NCBI GenBank assembly: GCA_945888535.1
Contig: CAMDAN010000069.1
Location: 1 to 13,795 of the forward strand
Direction: 5' to 3'
DNA length: 13,795 nt
From: Bordetella parapertussis
Lineage (GTDB): Bacteria; Pseudomonadota; Gammaproteobacteria; Burkholderiales; Burkholderiaceae_C
This document shows, one piece after another, positions 8,102 through 13,795 of the stretch; within the stretch, counting starts at the first letter, position 1; each line of letters opens with the position of its first letter. Made by a program: the position numbers and the translations under genes. Below the pieces are notes generated by a model. That model did not search any database. It was given only the letters and a program-made list of their open reading frames with translations, and was not told where the DNA came from.

Positions 8102-8878
8102 ATGCAACTTGCTACTTGGAACGTCAATTCACTCAGCGTGCGCCTGCCTCAGGTCTTAGACTGGCTCAGCCAAAATCCGGTCGACGTTTTGGTTTTACAA
8201 GAAATCAAAATGACCGACGACAAGTTCCCGCATGAAGCGTTCACGCAGGCGGGTTACCACGCGCAATGGTTCGGTCAGAAAACCTACAACGGCGTTGCCC
8301 TTTTAAGCCGAACGCCCGCAACGCAGGTGTTGATAAATATTCCCGGCTTTGCCGATGACATGGCCCGCGTGATCACCGCCAATGTAGGGCCCGTTCGGGT
8401 GATCGGCGCTTATTTTCCCAACGGCCAAGCGCCTGGAACCGATAAGTTTGAGTACAAAATGCAGTGGCTCAAAAGCCTTCGTTCGTGGGTTAAAGAAGAA
8501 CTGCTGGCGCATCCGAATTTGGTCTTGATGGGTGACTACAACATCACCTTTGACGATGCTGACGTCTGGGACCCCGAAGGGATGCGCGATCAAATCCATT
8601 GCACCGATGAGGAACGCTACCAACTCGGCGCCTTGGTCGCCTTAGGATTAAATGACAGCTTCCGATTGTTTGAACAACCCGCGCAAAGCTACAGCTGGTG
8701 GGACTACCGCGATTTTGGCTTTAGGCGCAAACGCGGCCTGCGCATCGACCATATCCTTATCAGCCACGCCCTTAAACCTTTGGCGCGGGCCTGCCACATC
8801 GACACCACCCCCCGAAAAAATGAGCGCCCGAGTGACCACGCGCCGGTGGTGCTGACGCTGGACATAGCGCAAAGTTAA
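8102..8878 (+). CDS. xthA: Exodeoxyribonuclease III family AP endonuclease
   Basis: The 258-residue Mg-dependent nuclease cuts DNA at abasic sites in base-excision repair. All catalytic positions of the ExoIII family are visible: N7 in ATWNVNS, E34 in LQEIKM, Y104 in YFPNG, D145/N147 in MGDYNI, D216 in RIDHIL and the D245/H246 pair in PSDHAPV. It starts three bases after the folA stop without a ribosome site and ends the rightward cluster, 19 bases from the convergent ntrC stop. A functional link to dTMP supply is plausible, as low dTMP leads to uracil and abasic DNA, but this is inference. Confidence 0.93.
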   Translation: MQLATWNVNSLSVRLPQVLDWLSQNPVDVLVLQEIKMTDDKFPHEAFTQAGYHAQWFGQKTYNGVALLSRTPATQVLINIPGFADDMARVITANVGPVRVIGAYFPNGQAPGTDKFEYKMQWLKSLRSWVKEELLAHPNLVLMGDYNITFDDADVWDPEGMRDQIHCTDEERYQLGALVALGLNDSFRLFEQPAQSYSWWDYRDFGFRRKRGLRIDHILISHALKPLARACHIDTTPRKNERPSDHAPVVLTLDIAQS

Positions 8879-8897
8879 GGTGGTGCGGTAGGGTTGA

Positions 8898-10496
8898 TTA
8901 CTCCTGCGCCCCCACACCGCCCTTTTTATCCAAGCCCAATTCCTGAATTTTTCGGGTAATGGTATTGCGACCAATGCCGAGTTGATTGGCAGCATCAATG
9001 CGGCGACCGCGGGTGTGGGTTAAGGCGGCTTGAATCAACCTCGCCTCAAATCTGCGGGTTAACACATCCCAGACATCACCATGGCCTGTGCGTAACAGCG
9101 TTAAAGCTTCGTCCTCTAATTCCAACTCCCAACCCGTCAGTGGGGCGACAACCGCTTTTTCCAAACCACGGGGCTGCGTTGGCCACACTAGGTCTGCAGT
9201 GCTTGCAGTTTCGCTTTGTTCTGATCCTAAAGACGGGTTTGAAATCTCGGGTGGTGATGAAGCCGATGCCAGCGCATTCATTCGCGCGTGGTCCACCCAG
9301 TCGCTGCCGTTACCAGCGTGCAAACCCAAACGCGAAAGGCCTAACTCAGGAGGTAAATCTTTAGGCTCAATCACCTGGGCTGGCGCCATGACCGTCAGCC
9401 AATGGCAGATATTTTGAAGTTGGCGCACGTTGCCCGGAAAGGCAAAGTTTTCCATTGCCGCCAAGGCGGTGTCTGAAATCCGCTTGGGTTCCACACCCAG
9501 TTGTCGTGCACTGTGCTGTAAAAAATGGCGGGTGAGCATGGGAATGTCTTCTCTGCGCTCACGCAGTGCTGGCAAGCGCAAGCGAATGACGTTCAAGCGG
9601 TGAAACAAGTCTTCGCGAAACGCGCCTTCTTTGACACGGGTTTCGAGGTCTTGGTGTGTCGCAGCGATCACTCGCACATTGGTTTTGACTGCGGTGTGCC
9701 CGCCGACGCGGTAAAAGTGGCCATCACTAAGTACACGCAGCAATCGGGTTTGCAACTCAAACGGCATGTCGCCAATTTCATCGAGAAACAAAGTGCCTTC
9801 GTCGGCTTGTTCAAAGCGCCCACGGCGTTGGGTTTGCGCCCCGGTAAACGCTCCGCGTTCGTGCCCGAACAATTCACTTTCCAACAACTCTTTAGGAATC
9901 GCTGCGGTATTGATGGCAACAAAAGGTCCGCTGGCGCGGGTAGAGTGTTTGTGTAAGGCGCGAGCAACAAGCTCTTTTCCAGAACCGGACTCACCGGTAA
10001 TCATGACGGTCACATTGCTTTGGCTTAAACGACCAATCGCACGGAAGACGTCTTGCATAGCGGGCGCTTGGCCGAGCATTTCCGGCGTCTCGCCCATGCG
10101 TTCTTCAGATACTTCTTCGCGTTGGCTTTCTTGAACAGCGCGGCGAATCAATTCAACCGCTTTGGGAAGGTCAAAGGGTTTTGGCAAATACTCAAACGCG
10201 CCACCTTGAAATGCGCTCACGGCGCTGTCTAAATCCGAGAAGGCCGTCATGATGATGACGGGCAAACCGGGATGTTTAGCTTTGACTTTTTCTAAAAGCT
10301 CCAAGCCCGAACCACCTGGCATACGGATATCGCTAACGAGAATTTGAGGACCGTCTTCGTCGGTGCTGTTGTTAAGCGCGGCAAGAACATCGCGCGAATT
10401 TGAAAAACTGCGGGTTGGGAGTTGCTCGCGCAACAGGGCTTTCTCCAAGACGAAACGGATGGACTGGTCATCGTCTACGATCCAAATCGGCTTCAT
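8898..10496 (-). CDS. ntrC: Nitrogen regulation response regulator, sigma-54 activator NtrC
   Basis: The 532-residue cytoplasmic regulator is phosphorylated by NtrB and activates sigma-54 promoters of nitrogen genes. Order: receiver domain 1-120 with D9/D10, phospho-acceptor D56 and K106; AAA+ domain with Walker A GESGSGKE (168-175), the sigma-54 contact loop GAFTGA (215-220), Walker B LFLDEIGDM (236-244) and FPGNVRQL (353-360); then a Fis-type helix-turn-helix with GRRIDAANQLGIGRNTITRK (497-516). The linker between AAA+ and DNA-binding parts (about 388-460) is long and rich in Ser, Ala, Pro and Glu, which makes the protein longer than the 469-residue E. coli NtrC. The frame is open another 96 codons upstream into ntrB, but the start used gives the canonical receiver start MKPIWIVDDD. 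It follows ntrB by 26 bases. Confidence 0.96.
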   Translation of the reverse strand: MKPIWIVDDDQSIRFVLEKALLREQLPTRSFSNSRDVLAALNNSTDEDGPQILVSDIRMPGGSGLELLEKVKAKHPGLPVIIMTAFSDLDSAVSAFQGGAFEYLPKPFDLPKAVELIRRAVQESQREEVSEERMGETPEMLGQAPAMQDVFRAIGRLSQSNVTVMITGESGSGKELVARALHKHSTRASGPFVAINTAAIPKELLESELFGHERGAFTGAQTQRRGRFEQADEGTLFLDEIGDMPFELQTRLLRVLSDGHFYRVGGHTAVKTNVRVIAATHQDLETRVKEGAFREDLFHRLNVIRLRLPALRERREDIPMLTRHFLQHSARQLGVEPKRISDTALAAMENFAFPGNVRQLQNICHWLTVMAPAQVIEPKDLPPELGLSRLGLHAGNGSDWVDHARMNALASASSPPEISNPSLGSEQSETASTADLVWPTQPRGLEKAVVAPLTGWELELEDEALTLLRTGHGDVWDVLTRRFEARLIQAALTHTRGRRIDAANQLGIGRNTITRKIQELGLDKKGGVGAQE

Positions 10497-10522
10497 GGCA
10501 GGCGCTTTCGAGTATTTAACAT

Positions 10523-11581
10523 TTATGGCAAGGGAATCAAAATTTTGAAATCGGTTCGGCCAGGCACGCTTTCGACTTCGATCAATCCATGGTGCTGCTG
10601 CACAAAAGTTTGCGCCAAGGTCAAACCCAGGCCAGATCCGCCGTCTCGTCCCGATACCAAGGGATAAAAAATGCGGTCTTTGATCGAATCGGGTATCCCC
10701 GGTCCGTTGTCTATAACATGCAATTCCAATGCCAAGCGGTAGCGTTGTTTGCCAAAAGTAATCTGGCGACACACCCGTGTACAAAATGTCAGGCTGGCAT
10801 CGCCCTGCCCCATGCGCTCAGACAGCGCTTGGCAGGCGTTATGGGCAATATTGAGAACGGTTTGAATCAGTTGCTCCCGGTCTCCGCGAAACTCGGGGAT
10901 CGAGATGTCATAGTCACGTACCACTTGCAAGCCTCTGGGGAACTCGGCCAGAATCAAAGACCGAACCCGCTCGCAAACTTCGTGGATATTGACGTCCCCC
11001 ACGGTATGCGGGCGTCTATGCGGCGCTAACAAACGGTCCACTAAAAGTTGGAGGCGGTCGGCCTCCCGAATAATGACTTGGGTGTATTCGGTCAGCCCCG
11101 TCGATCCGATCTCCATTTCAAGCAACTGCGCAGCACCCCGAATACCGCCCAAGGGATTCTTAATCTCGTGCGCTAAATTTCGGATGAGTTCTTTGTTGGC
11201 TTGGGCTTGCTCTGCAAGCCGCTCTTCACGTTCTTGGCGCGTCTGCTGTTCTAAGGGAACCAACTCAACCACGATTTGGTTACTCTGGTCAGCGCGTGTC
11301 ACGATCACATGAACCGGAAGGGGCTCAAGCCCGACTCGCCGTAAAAACGCGTCATACCGCAAAGCGGAAAAAGTATTTTGATTCGCGCCCTGAATCGCAT
11401 CGCGCAATGGCCCAGGCTCCGTAAAGACATCCGCAAAAGAAGAGCCCACAATGGTGCGTCTCGAAATTCCCAGTGCATCTTCTAGCGCAGCGTTCGAAAA
11501 AACAACCACCCCATCGGTGCGCACCACGGCGACCAAGGTCGCCAGCAAGTCATAAGGTAAGAACGGTGAAGGCGGGGTCAC
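10523..11581 (-). CDS. ntrB: Nitrogen regulation sensor histidine kinase NtrB
   Basis: The 352-residue soluble kinase/phosphatase controls NtrC phosphorylation under PII control. A PAS domain covers about 12-60 (LLATLVAVVRTDGVVVFSNA). The H-box LAHEIKNPLGGIRGAAQLLE holds H138, next to E. coli H139 in position. The N-box is TVLNIAHNACQAL (241-253), G1 is DNGPGIP (291-297) and G2 is GGSGLGL (314-320). No membrane segment is present, as expected for NtrB. The start is GTG at 11579-11581, about ten residues before the PAS domain; I see no other start and no clear ribosome site. It begins 23 bases after the YRCGN gene stop, where ACCGATA is repeated in tandem (11599-11612, complement strand). Confidence 0.95.
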   Translation of the reverse strand: MTPPSPFLPYDLLATLVAVVRTDGVVVFSNAALEDALGISRRTIVGSSFADVFTEPGPLRDAIQGANQNTFSALRYDAFLRRVGLEPLPVHVIVTRADQSNQIVVELVPLEQQTRQEREERLAEQAQANKELIRNLAHEIKNPLGGIRGAAQLLEMEIGSTGLTEYTQVIIREADRLQLLVDRLLAPHRRPHTVGDVNIHEVCERVRSLILAEFPRGLQVVRDYDISIPEFRGDREQLIQTVLNIAHNACQALSERMGQGDASLTFCTRVCRQITFGKQRYRLALELHVIDNGPGIPDSIKDRIFYPLVSGRDGGSGLGLTLAQTFVQQHHGLIEVESVPGRTDFKILIPLP

Positions 11582-11604
11582 AACAAAGCGCAGTCTGGTA
11601 TCGG

Positions 11605-12075
11605 TTATCGGTTCACGGACAAGCGTTCTAATTCGCGGCGAAGTCCCGCGATATCTTCCGCATTGCGGTTCAAACTGTCTTTCAGTTGGGCAATGCGATC
11701 TAAGTATTTCTGATGGTTGCGTGACTCTGCACCTTGTTTTTCGGGTGCGCCTTGGTTGTACTCGGTTTTTAAGTCTGTTTGCCGAGCTTCAAGCTTCTTT
11801 AATTCCGTCTCCAAAATCCAACGGGCATCAGCATCTTTTTTCTTTTGCTCTTGGCTCGTTGAGGTCGTTGAGGTCGTTGCGGGCACACCTCGAACACTTT
11901 GGGGCGCAGGGATAACCGTGACCGTCACCGCCGAAACTAATTTACAAGCAGCTGCTTTATCAGAGGTAACTTGGTTGGTGTATTCGTTACCGCAACGGTA
12001 CACCGGGCTTTGCGCATAGGCAAAGCTTACGAAAAGAAACGTGAAGAGCAAGGGCAAACAAAAAGGACGGCGCAA
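11605..12075 (-). CDS. Small secreted YRCGN protein with coiled coil (possibly DUF4124-like)
   Basis: With the TTG start at 12073-12075 the product has 156 residues. It starts with a clean signal peptide: basic RR, the hydrophobic core FCLPLLFTFLFVSF, and cleavage after AYA at 21. The mature protein opens with SPVYRCGNEYTNQ; C28 and C44 could form a disulfide. A Thr/Ser stretch (TTSTTSTS) from a 9-base tandem repeat follows, then a charged coiled coil from about 76 to the end. The function is unknown; a periplasmic place is inferred. AAGGA lies just upstream of TTG. The same frame has ATG at 12111 and at 12153, the last overlapping the glnA stop as TGATG, but both give long odd N-termini. Its position between glnA and ntrB is, as far as I recall, common in Comamonadaceae. 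Confidence 0.7.
   Translation of the reverse strand: MRRPFCLPLLFTFLFVSFAYAQSPVYRCGNEYTNQVTSDKAAACKLVSAVTVTVIPAPQSVRGVPATTSTTSTSQEQKKKDADARWILETELKKLEARQTDLKTEYNQGAPEKQGAESRNHQKYLDRIAQLKDSLNRNAEDIAGLRRELERLSVNR
11857..11879 (-). repeat. 9-base tandem repeat in the YRCGN gene
   Basis: The 9-base unit CGTTGAGGT (plus strand) is present in about 2.5 exact copies. It encodes the Thr-Thr-Ser repeat between the Cys-containing head and the coiled coil. Because the unit is a multiple of three, copy-number change would lengthen or shorten the linker without a frameshift. Confidence 0.75.
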
Positions 12076-12089
12076 GCCGTCCTTTTTTT
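12060..12089 (-). terminator. Intrinsic terminator downstream of glnA (bidirectional form)
   Basis: A perfect 7-bp GC-rich stem, GGACGGC (12065-12071) with GCCGTCC (12076-12082) around a 4-base loop, is flanked by AAAAA at 12060-12064 and TTTTTTT at 12083-12089. The A and T runs can extend the stem to about 12 bp, and a U-run follows in either direction. In the glnA direction it ends transcripts about 70 bases past the stop codon. It should lower, not abolish, flow from the glnA promoter into the YRCGN-ntrB-ntrC genes. The preferred start codon of the YRCGN gene lies in its loop. Confidence 0.85.
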
Positions 12090-12110
12090 CCAAGCGTTGT
12101 GGTGCTGCCA

Positions 12111-12142
12111 TTCCCCGAATTGCGGTCACGCTTTTCGGGGAA
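12111..12142 (-). repeat. Inverted repeat just after glnA (first of two tandem hairpins)
   Basis: TTCCCCGAA at 12111-12119 pairs perfectly with TTCGGGGAA at 12134-12142, leaving a 14-base loop. It begins 11 bases after the glnA stop codon and has no U-run, so it is not by itself an intrinsic terminator. It could protect the glnA mRNA 3' end or act with the terminator downstream; the role is inference. Confidence 0.6.
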
Positions 12143-12152
12143 AAACTGCGCA

Positions 12153-13568
12153 TCAGAGCGAGTAGTACATATCGAATTCGATAGGGTGTGTCGCCATACG
12201 CAAGCGTGTGACTTCGCCCATTTTCAATTCGATGTAGGCATCGAGCATGCTGTCAGAGAACACGCCGCCTTTGGTCAAGAACGCGCGGTCTGCATTGAGG
12301 CAGTCCAAGGCCTGGTCCAAGCTGTGGCACACGGTTGGGACCAACGCGTCTTCCTCGGGTGGGAGGTGGTACAAGTCTTTGGTTGCGGCTTCACCGGGAT
12401 GGATTTTGTTTTCCACGCCGTCTAAACCAGCCATCATCAACGCTGCGAAACCAAGGTACGGATTCATCAATGGATCAGGGAAGCGGGCTTCGATGCGGCG
12501 GCCTTTGGGGTTTGCCACAAAGGGAATACGAATCGAAGCAGAGCGGTTGCGTGACGAATAAGCCAACTTCACAGGCGCTTCATAGCCTGGGACCAAACGC
12601 TTATAGCTGTTGGTGCCAGGGTTGGTGATGGCGTTCAAAGCACGGGCGTGCTTGATGATGCCGCCGATGTAGTACAGCGCGAAATCAGACAATCCTGCGT
12701 AACCGTCACCGGCAAACAGGTTTTTGCCGTCTTTCCAGATCGACTGGTGCACGTGCATTCCAGAGCCGTTGTCGCCCACAATGGGTTTGGGCATGAAGGT
12801 CGCGGTCTTGCCGTAAGCGTGTGCCACGTTTTGAACCACATATTTCAAGATTTGGGTCCAATCGGCACGCTCAACCAAGGTGCTAAAGCGGGTACCGATT
12901 TCGTTTTGGCCAGCGCCAGCGACTTCGTGGTGGAACACTTCAACGGGAACGCCCAAGGATTCAAGAATCAAAGACATTTCTGCGCGCATGTCTTGGGTGC
13001 TGTCAACAGGAGGAACAGGGAAGTAGCCGCCCTTGACGGTAGGACGGTGGCCTTTGTTGCCACCAGGCATCTCTTTGCCCGAGTTCCATGGAGCTTCTGC
13101 TTCGTCAATTTTGAAGAAAGAGCCCGACATATCGGTGTTCCAACGCACATCGTCAAAAATGAAGAACTCAGGCTCAGGACCGAAATAGGCGGTATCGCCA
13201 ATGCCAGAGGCTTTGAGGTAGGCTTCCGCGCGCTTAGCGATCGAACGGGGATCGCGGTCATAGGCCTTTCCGTCGCTTGGCTCGACCACATCGCAGCTCA
13301 AAAAGAGCGTGGTTTCTTCAAAGAAGGGGTCAATATTGGCGGTATTGGCATCGGGCATGAGTTGCATGTCAGAAGCCTCAATGCCTTTCCATCCTGCGAT
13401 GGAAGAGCCGTCAAAGGCGTGGCCGGAGACAAATTTGTCTTCGTCAAAATGCGAAATAGGCACGGTAACGTGCTGCTCTTTACCACGGGTGTCGGTGAAG
13501 CGGAAATCAACAAACTTGACTTCGTTTTCTTTCACCATCTTCATCACGTCTGCGACGGTCTTGGCCAT
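12153..13568 (-). CDS. glnA: Glutamine synthetase type I (GSI-beta)
   Basis: The 471-residue enzyme makes glutamine from glutamate, ammonia and ATP, and is the central entry of nitrogen assimilation; it forms a dodecamer. Visible features are the latch DGSSIAGW (53-60), metal ligands in PEPEFFIF (131-138), [16 protein letters not shown] (213-228), the ATP/glutamate segment [16 protein letters not shown] (261-276), the flap glutamate E330 in [11 protein letters not shown], and NRSASIRIP (341-349). Y400 in [10 protein letters not shown] is the adenylylation site used by GlnE, so covalent control is expected. Length matches the GSI-beta class exactly. The frame extends six codons upstream, but ATG at 13566-13568 has CAGGAG six bases before it. 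It is followed by two hairpins and then the YRCGN-ntrBC genes. Confidence 0.98.
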   Translation of the reverse strand: MAKTVADVMKMVKENEVKFVDFRFTDTRGKEQHVTVPISHFDEDKFVSGHAFDGSSIAGWKGIEASDMQLMPDANTANIDPFFEETTLFLSCDVVEPSDGKAYDRDPRSIAKRAEAYLKASGIGDTAYFGPEPEFFIFDDVRWNTDMSGSFFKIDEAEAPWNSGKEMPGGNKGHRPTVKGGYFPVPPVDSTQDMRAEMSLILESLGVPVEVFHHEVAGAGQNEIGTRFSTLVERADWTQILKYVVQNVAHAYGKTATFMPKPIVGDNGSGMHVHQSIWKDGKNLFAGDGYAGLSDFALYYIGGIIKHARALNAITNPGTNSYKRLVPGYEAPVKLAYSSRNRSASIRIPFVANPKGRRIEARFPDPLMNPYLGFAALMMAGLDGVENKIHPGEAATKDLYHLPPEEDALVPTVCHSLDQALDCLNADRAFLTKGGVFSDSMLDAYIELKMGEVTRLRMATHPIEFDMYYSL

Positions 13569-13574
13569 CAAATA

Positions 13575-13580
13575 CTCCTG
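13575..13580 (-). promoter_or_regulatory. Ribosome binding site deciding the glnA start
   Basis: CAGGAG on the minus strand lies six bases before the ATG at 13566-13568. This selects MAKTVADV as the N-terminus over the in-frame ATG at 13586, which would add MQQEYL. Confidence 0.85.
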
Positions 13581-13617
13581 TTGCACGGTTATTAAAAAGA
13601 CTTACTTGATCTACCTT

Positions 13618-13632
13618 GCAGCTTTTGTGCCA
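13618..13632 (-). promoter_or_regulatory. glnA: Sigma-54 (-24/-12) promoter of glnA
   Basis: On the minus strand the sequence reads TGGCACAAAAGCTGC, against the consensus TGGCAC-N5-TTGC. The -24 element is perfect, the -12 element differs only in its first base, and the GG-to-GC spacing is exactly ten. Transcription should begin near 13607, giving a leader of about 38 bases that includes the ribosome site. The promoter core lies inside a 9-bp inverted repeat (13617-13625 with 13632-13640). Together with the upstream NtrC-like sites this is strong evidence for nitrogen control of glnA. Confidence 0.85.
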
Positions 13633-13715
13633 AAGCTGCAGCGCAGAAAAACGGCTTGTCATTGGCTATTTTGCCTTGATAAACCCCGTTTTTATCTGGT
13701 ATTCAGCTAATTTGG

Positions 13716-13727
13716 CTCTTGCAAGAG
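13716..13727. repeat. 12-bp perfect palindrome in the glnA control region
   Basis: CTCTTGCAAGAG is a perfect palindrome lying between the proximal NtrC site and the sigma-54 promoter. I do not recognise a regulator for it; it could be an operator for a dimeric protein or chance. Confidence 0.4.
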
Positions 13728-13743
13728 GCACAAGTGAACCCCA

Positions 13744-13760
13744 AGCACTATTTGGGTGCG
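13744..13760. promoter_or_regulatory. NtrC-binding site, promoter-proximal
   Basis: AGCACTATTTGGGTGCG matches the enterobacterial NtrC consensus TGCACC-N5-GGTGCA, with perfect half-sites GCAC and GTGC at the right spacing; only the two outermost bases and one inner base differ. Its centre is about 145 bp upstream of the predicted glnA transcription start, a usual enhancer distance. Confidence 0.75.
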
Positions 13761-13770
13761 TCTTTAAATA

Positions 13771-13787
13771 TGCACCATTTTAATGCA
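13771..13787. promoter_or_regulatory. NtrC-binding site, promoter-distal
   Basis: TGCACCATTTTAATGCA has a full TGCACC left half-site and a TGCA right end, 17 bases in total, the exact length of the NtrC dyad. Its centre is 27 bp from that of the proximal site, and about 172 bp upstream of the predicted glnA start. Paired sites are what NtrC needs to form the active oligomer. Confidence 0.75.
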
Positions 13788-13795
13788 TTCCTAGC

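Noticed and set aside
9525..9956. 143-codon open frame opposite ntrC
   Set aside because: It is antisense to the AAA+ domain and shows no recognisable protein features.
10497..10784. 96-codon upstream extension of the ntrC reading frame
   Set aside because: It overlaps the conserved 3' end of ntrB in another frame and adds no receiver-like sequence; MKPIWIVDDD is the canonical NtrC start.
12648..13595. 315-codon open frame antisense to glnA
   Set aside because: It lies wholly opposite a highly conserved gene, shows no domain or motif, and long antisense frames are expected from the codon bias of such genes.
13669..13683. Possible IHF site between NtrC sites and the sigma-54 promoter
   Set aside because: Only the TATCAA half matches (complement of 13676-13681); the TTR part of the consensus is absent.
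13641..13740. Second, sigma-70 type promoter for glnA
   Set aside because: Several AT-rich -10-like words (GATAAA, AAAATA on the minus strand) exist, but none has a credible -35 at 16-18 bases.
1..13795. Search for CRISPR arrays, insertion sequences, tRNA genes or defence systems
   Set aside because: I saw no regularly spaced repeats, transposase-like proteins, terminal inverted repeats or tRNA-like foldable sequence; all long frames match core metabolic or regulatory families.

Overview
This is an ordinary chromosomal core region of a beta-proteobacterium. It is most likely from Burkholderiales, and a Comamonadaceae-type freshwater lineage is my best guess. That rests on the gene set and order I recall for the family (YihY, DUF2069, FAD oxidoreductase, thyA, folA, xthA, then ntrC-ntrB-YRCGN protein-glnA on the other strand), on protein character, and on a moderate GC content. 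No database search was run. I see no mobile element, CRISPR array, tRNA, rRNA or sign of recent transfer.

Layout. Bases 1-176 hold the start of a leftward CBS-domain gene cut by the window edge. After a 114-base divergent spacer comes a rightward PLP-dependent O-acetylhomoserine sulfhydrylase (metY type, 291-1598). It overlaps by 38 bases the end of a leftward L-2-hydroxyglutarate-oxidase-like FAD enzyme (1561-2715). A rightward alpha/beta hydrolase (start best placed at 2801) converges with a leftward YihY-family membrane protein (3611-4843).

From 4865 to 8878 runs a rightward cluster: DUF2069 membrane protein, FAD-linked hydroxyacid dehydrogenase, thyA, folA and xthA. Spacing is tight, with a 4-base ATGA overlap in one place and gaps of 31, 5-6 and 3 bases elsewhere. 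ThyA makes dTMP and dihydrofolate, FolA recycles the dihydrofolate, and XthA repairs abasic DNA.

From 8898 to the right edge is the nitrogen-control block, all leftward: glnA, a small secreted YRCGN protein, ntrB and ntrC. GlnA assimilates ammonia. NtrB/NtrC sense nitrogen status and activate sigma-54 promoters. Upstream of glnA I find a good sigma-54 -24/-12 promoter and two strong NtrC-type dyads about 145 and 172 bp upstream of the predicted transcription start, so the NtrC encoded here probably drives glnA. A strong intrinsic terminator lies about 70 bases beyond the glnA stop. It separates glnA from ntrBC and also contains the best-looking translation start of the YRCGN gene.

I found no previously undescribed system. 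The most notable points are the terminator that doubles as a start site, the complete NtrC/sigma-54 control region, and the very compact spacing, with many genes lacking a Shine-Dalgarno sequence.
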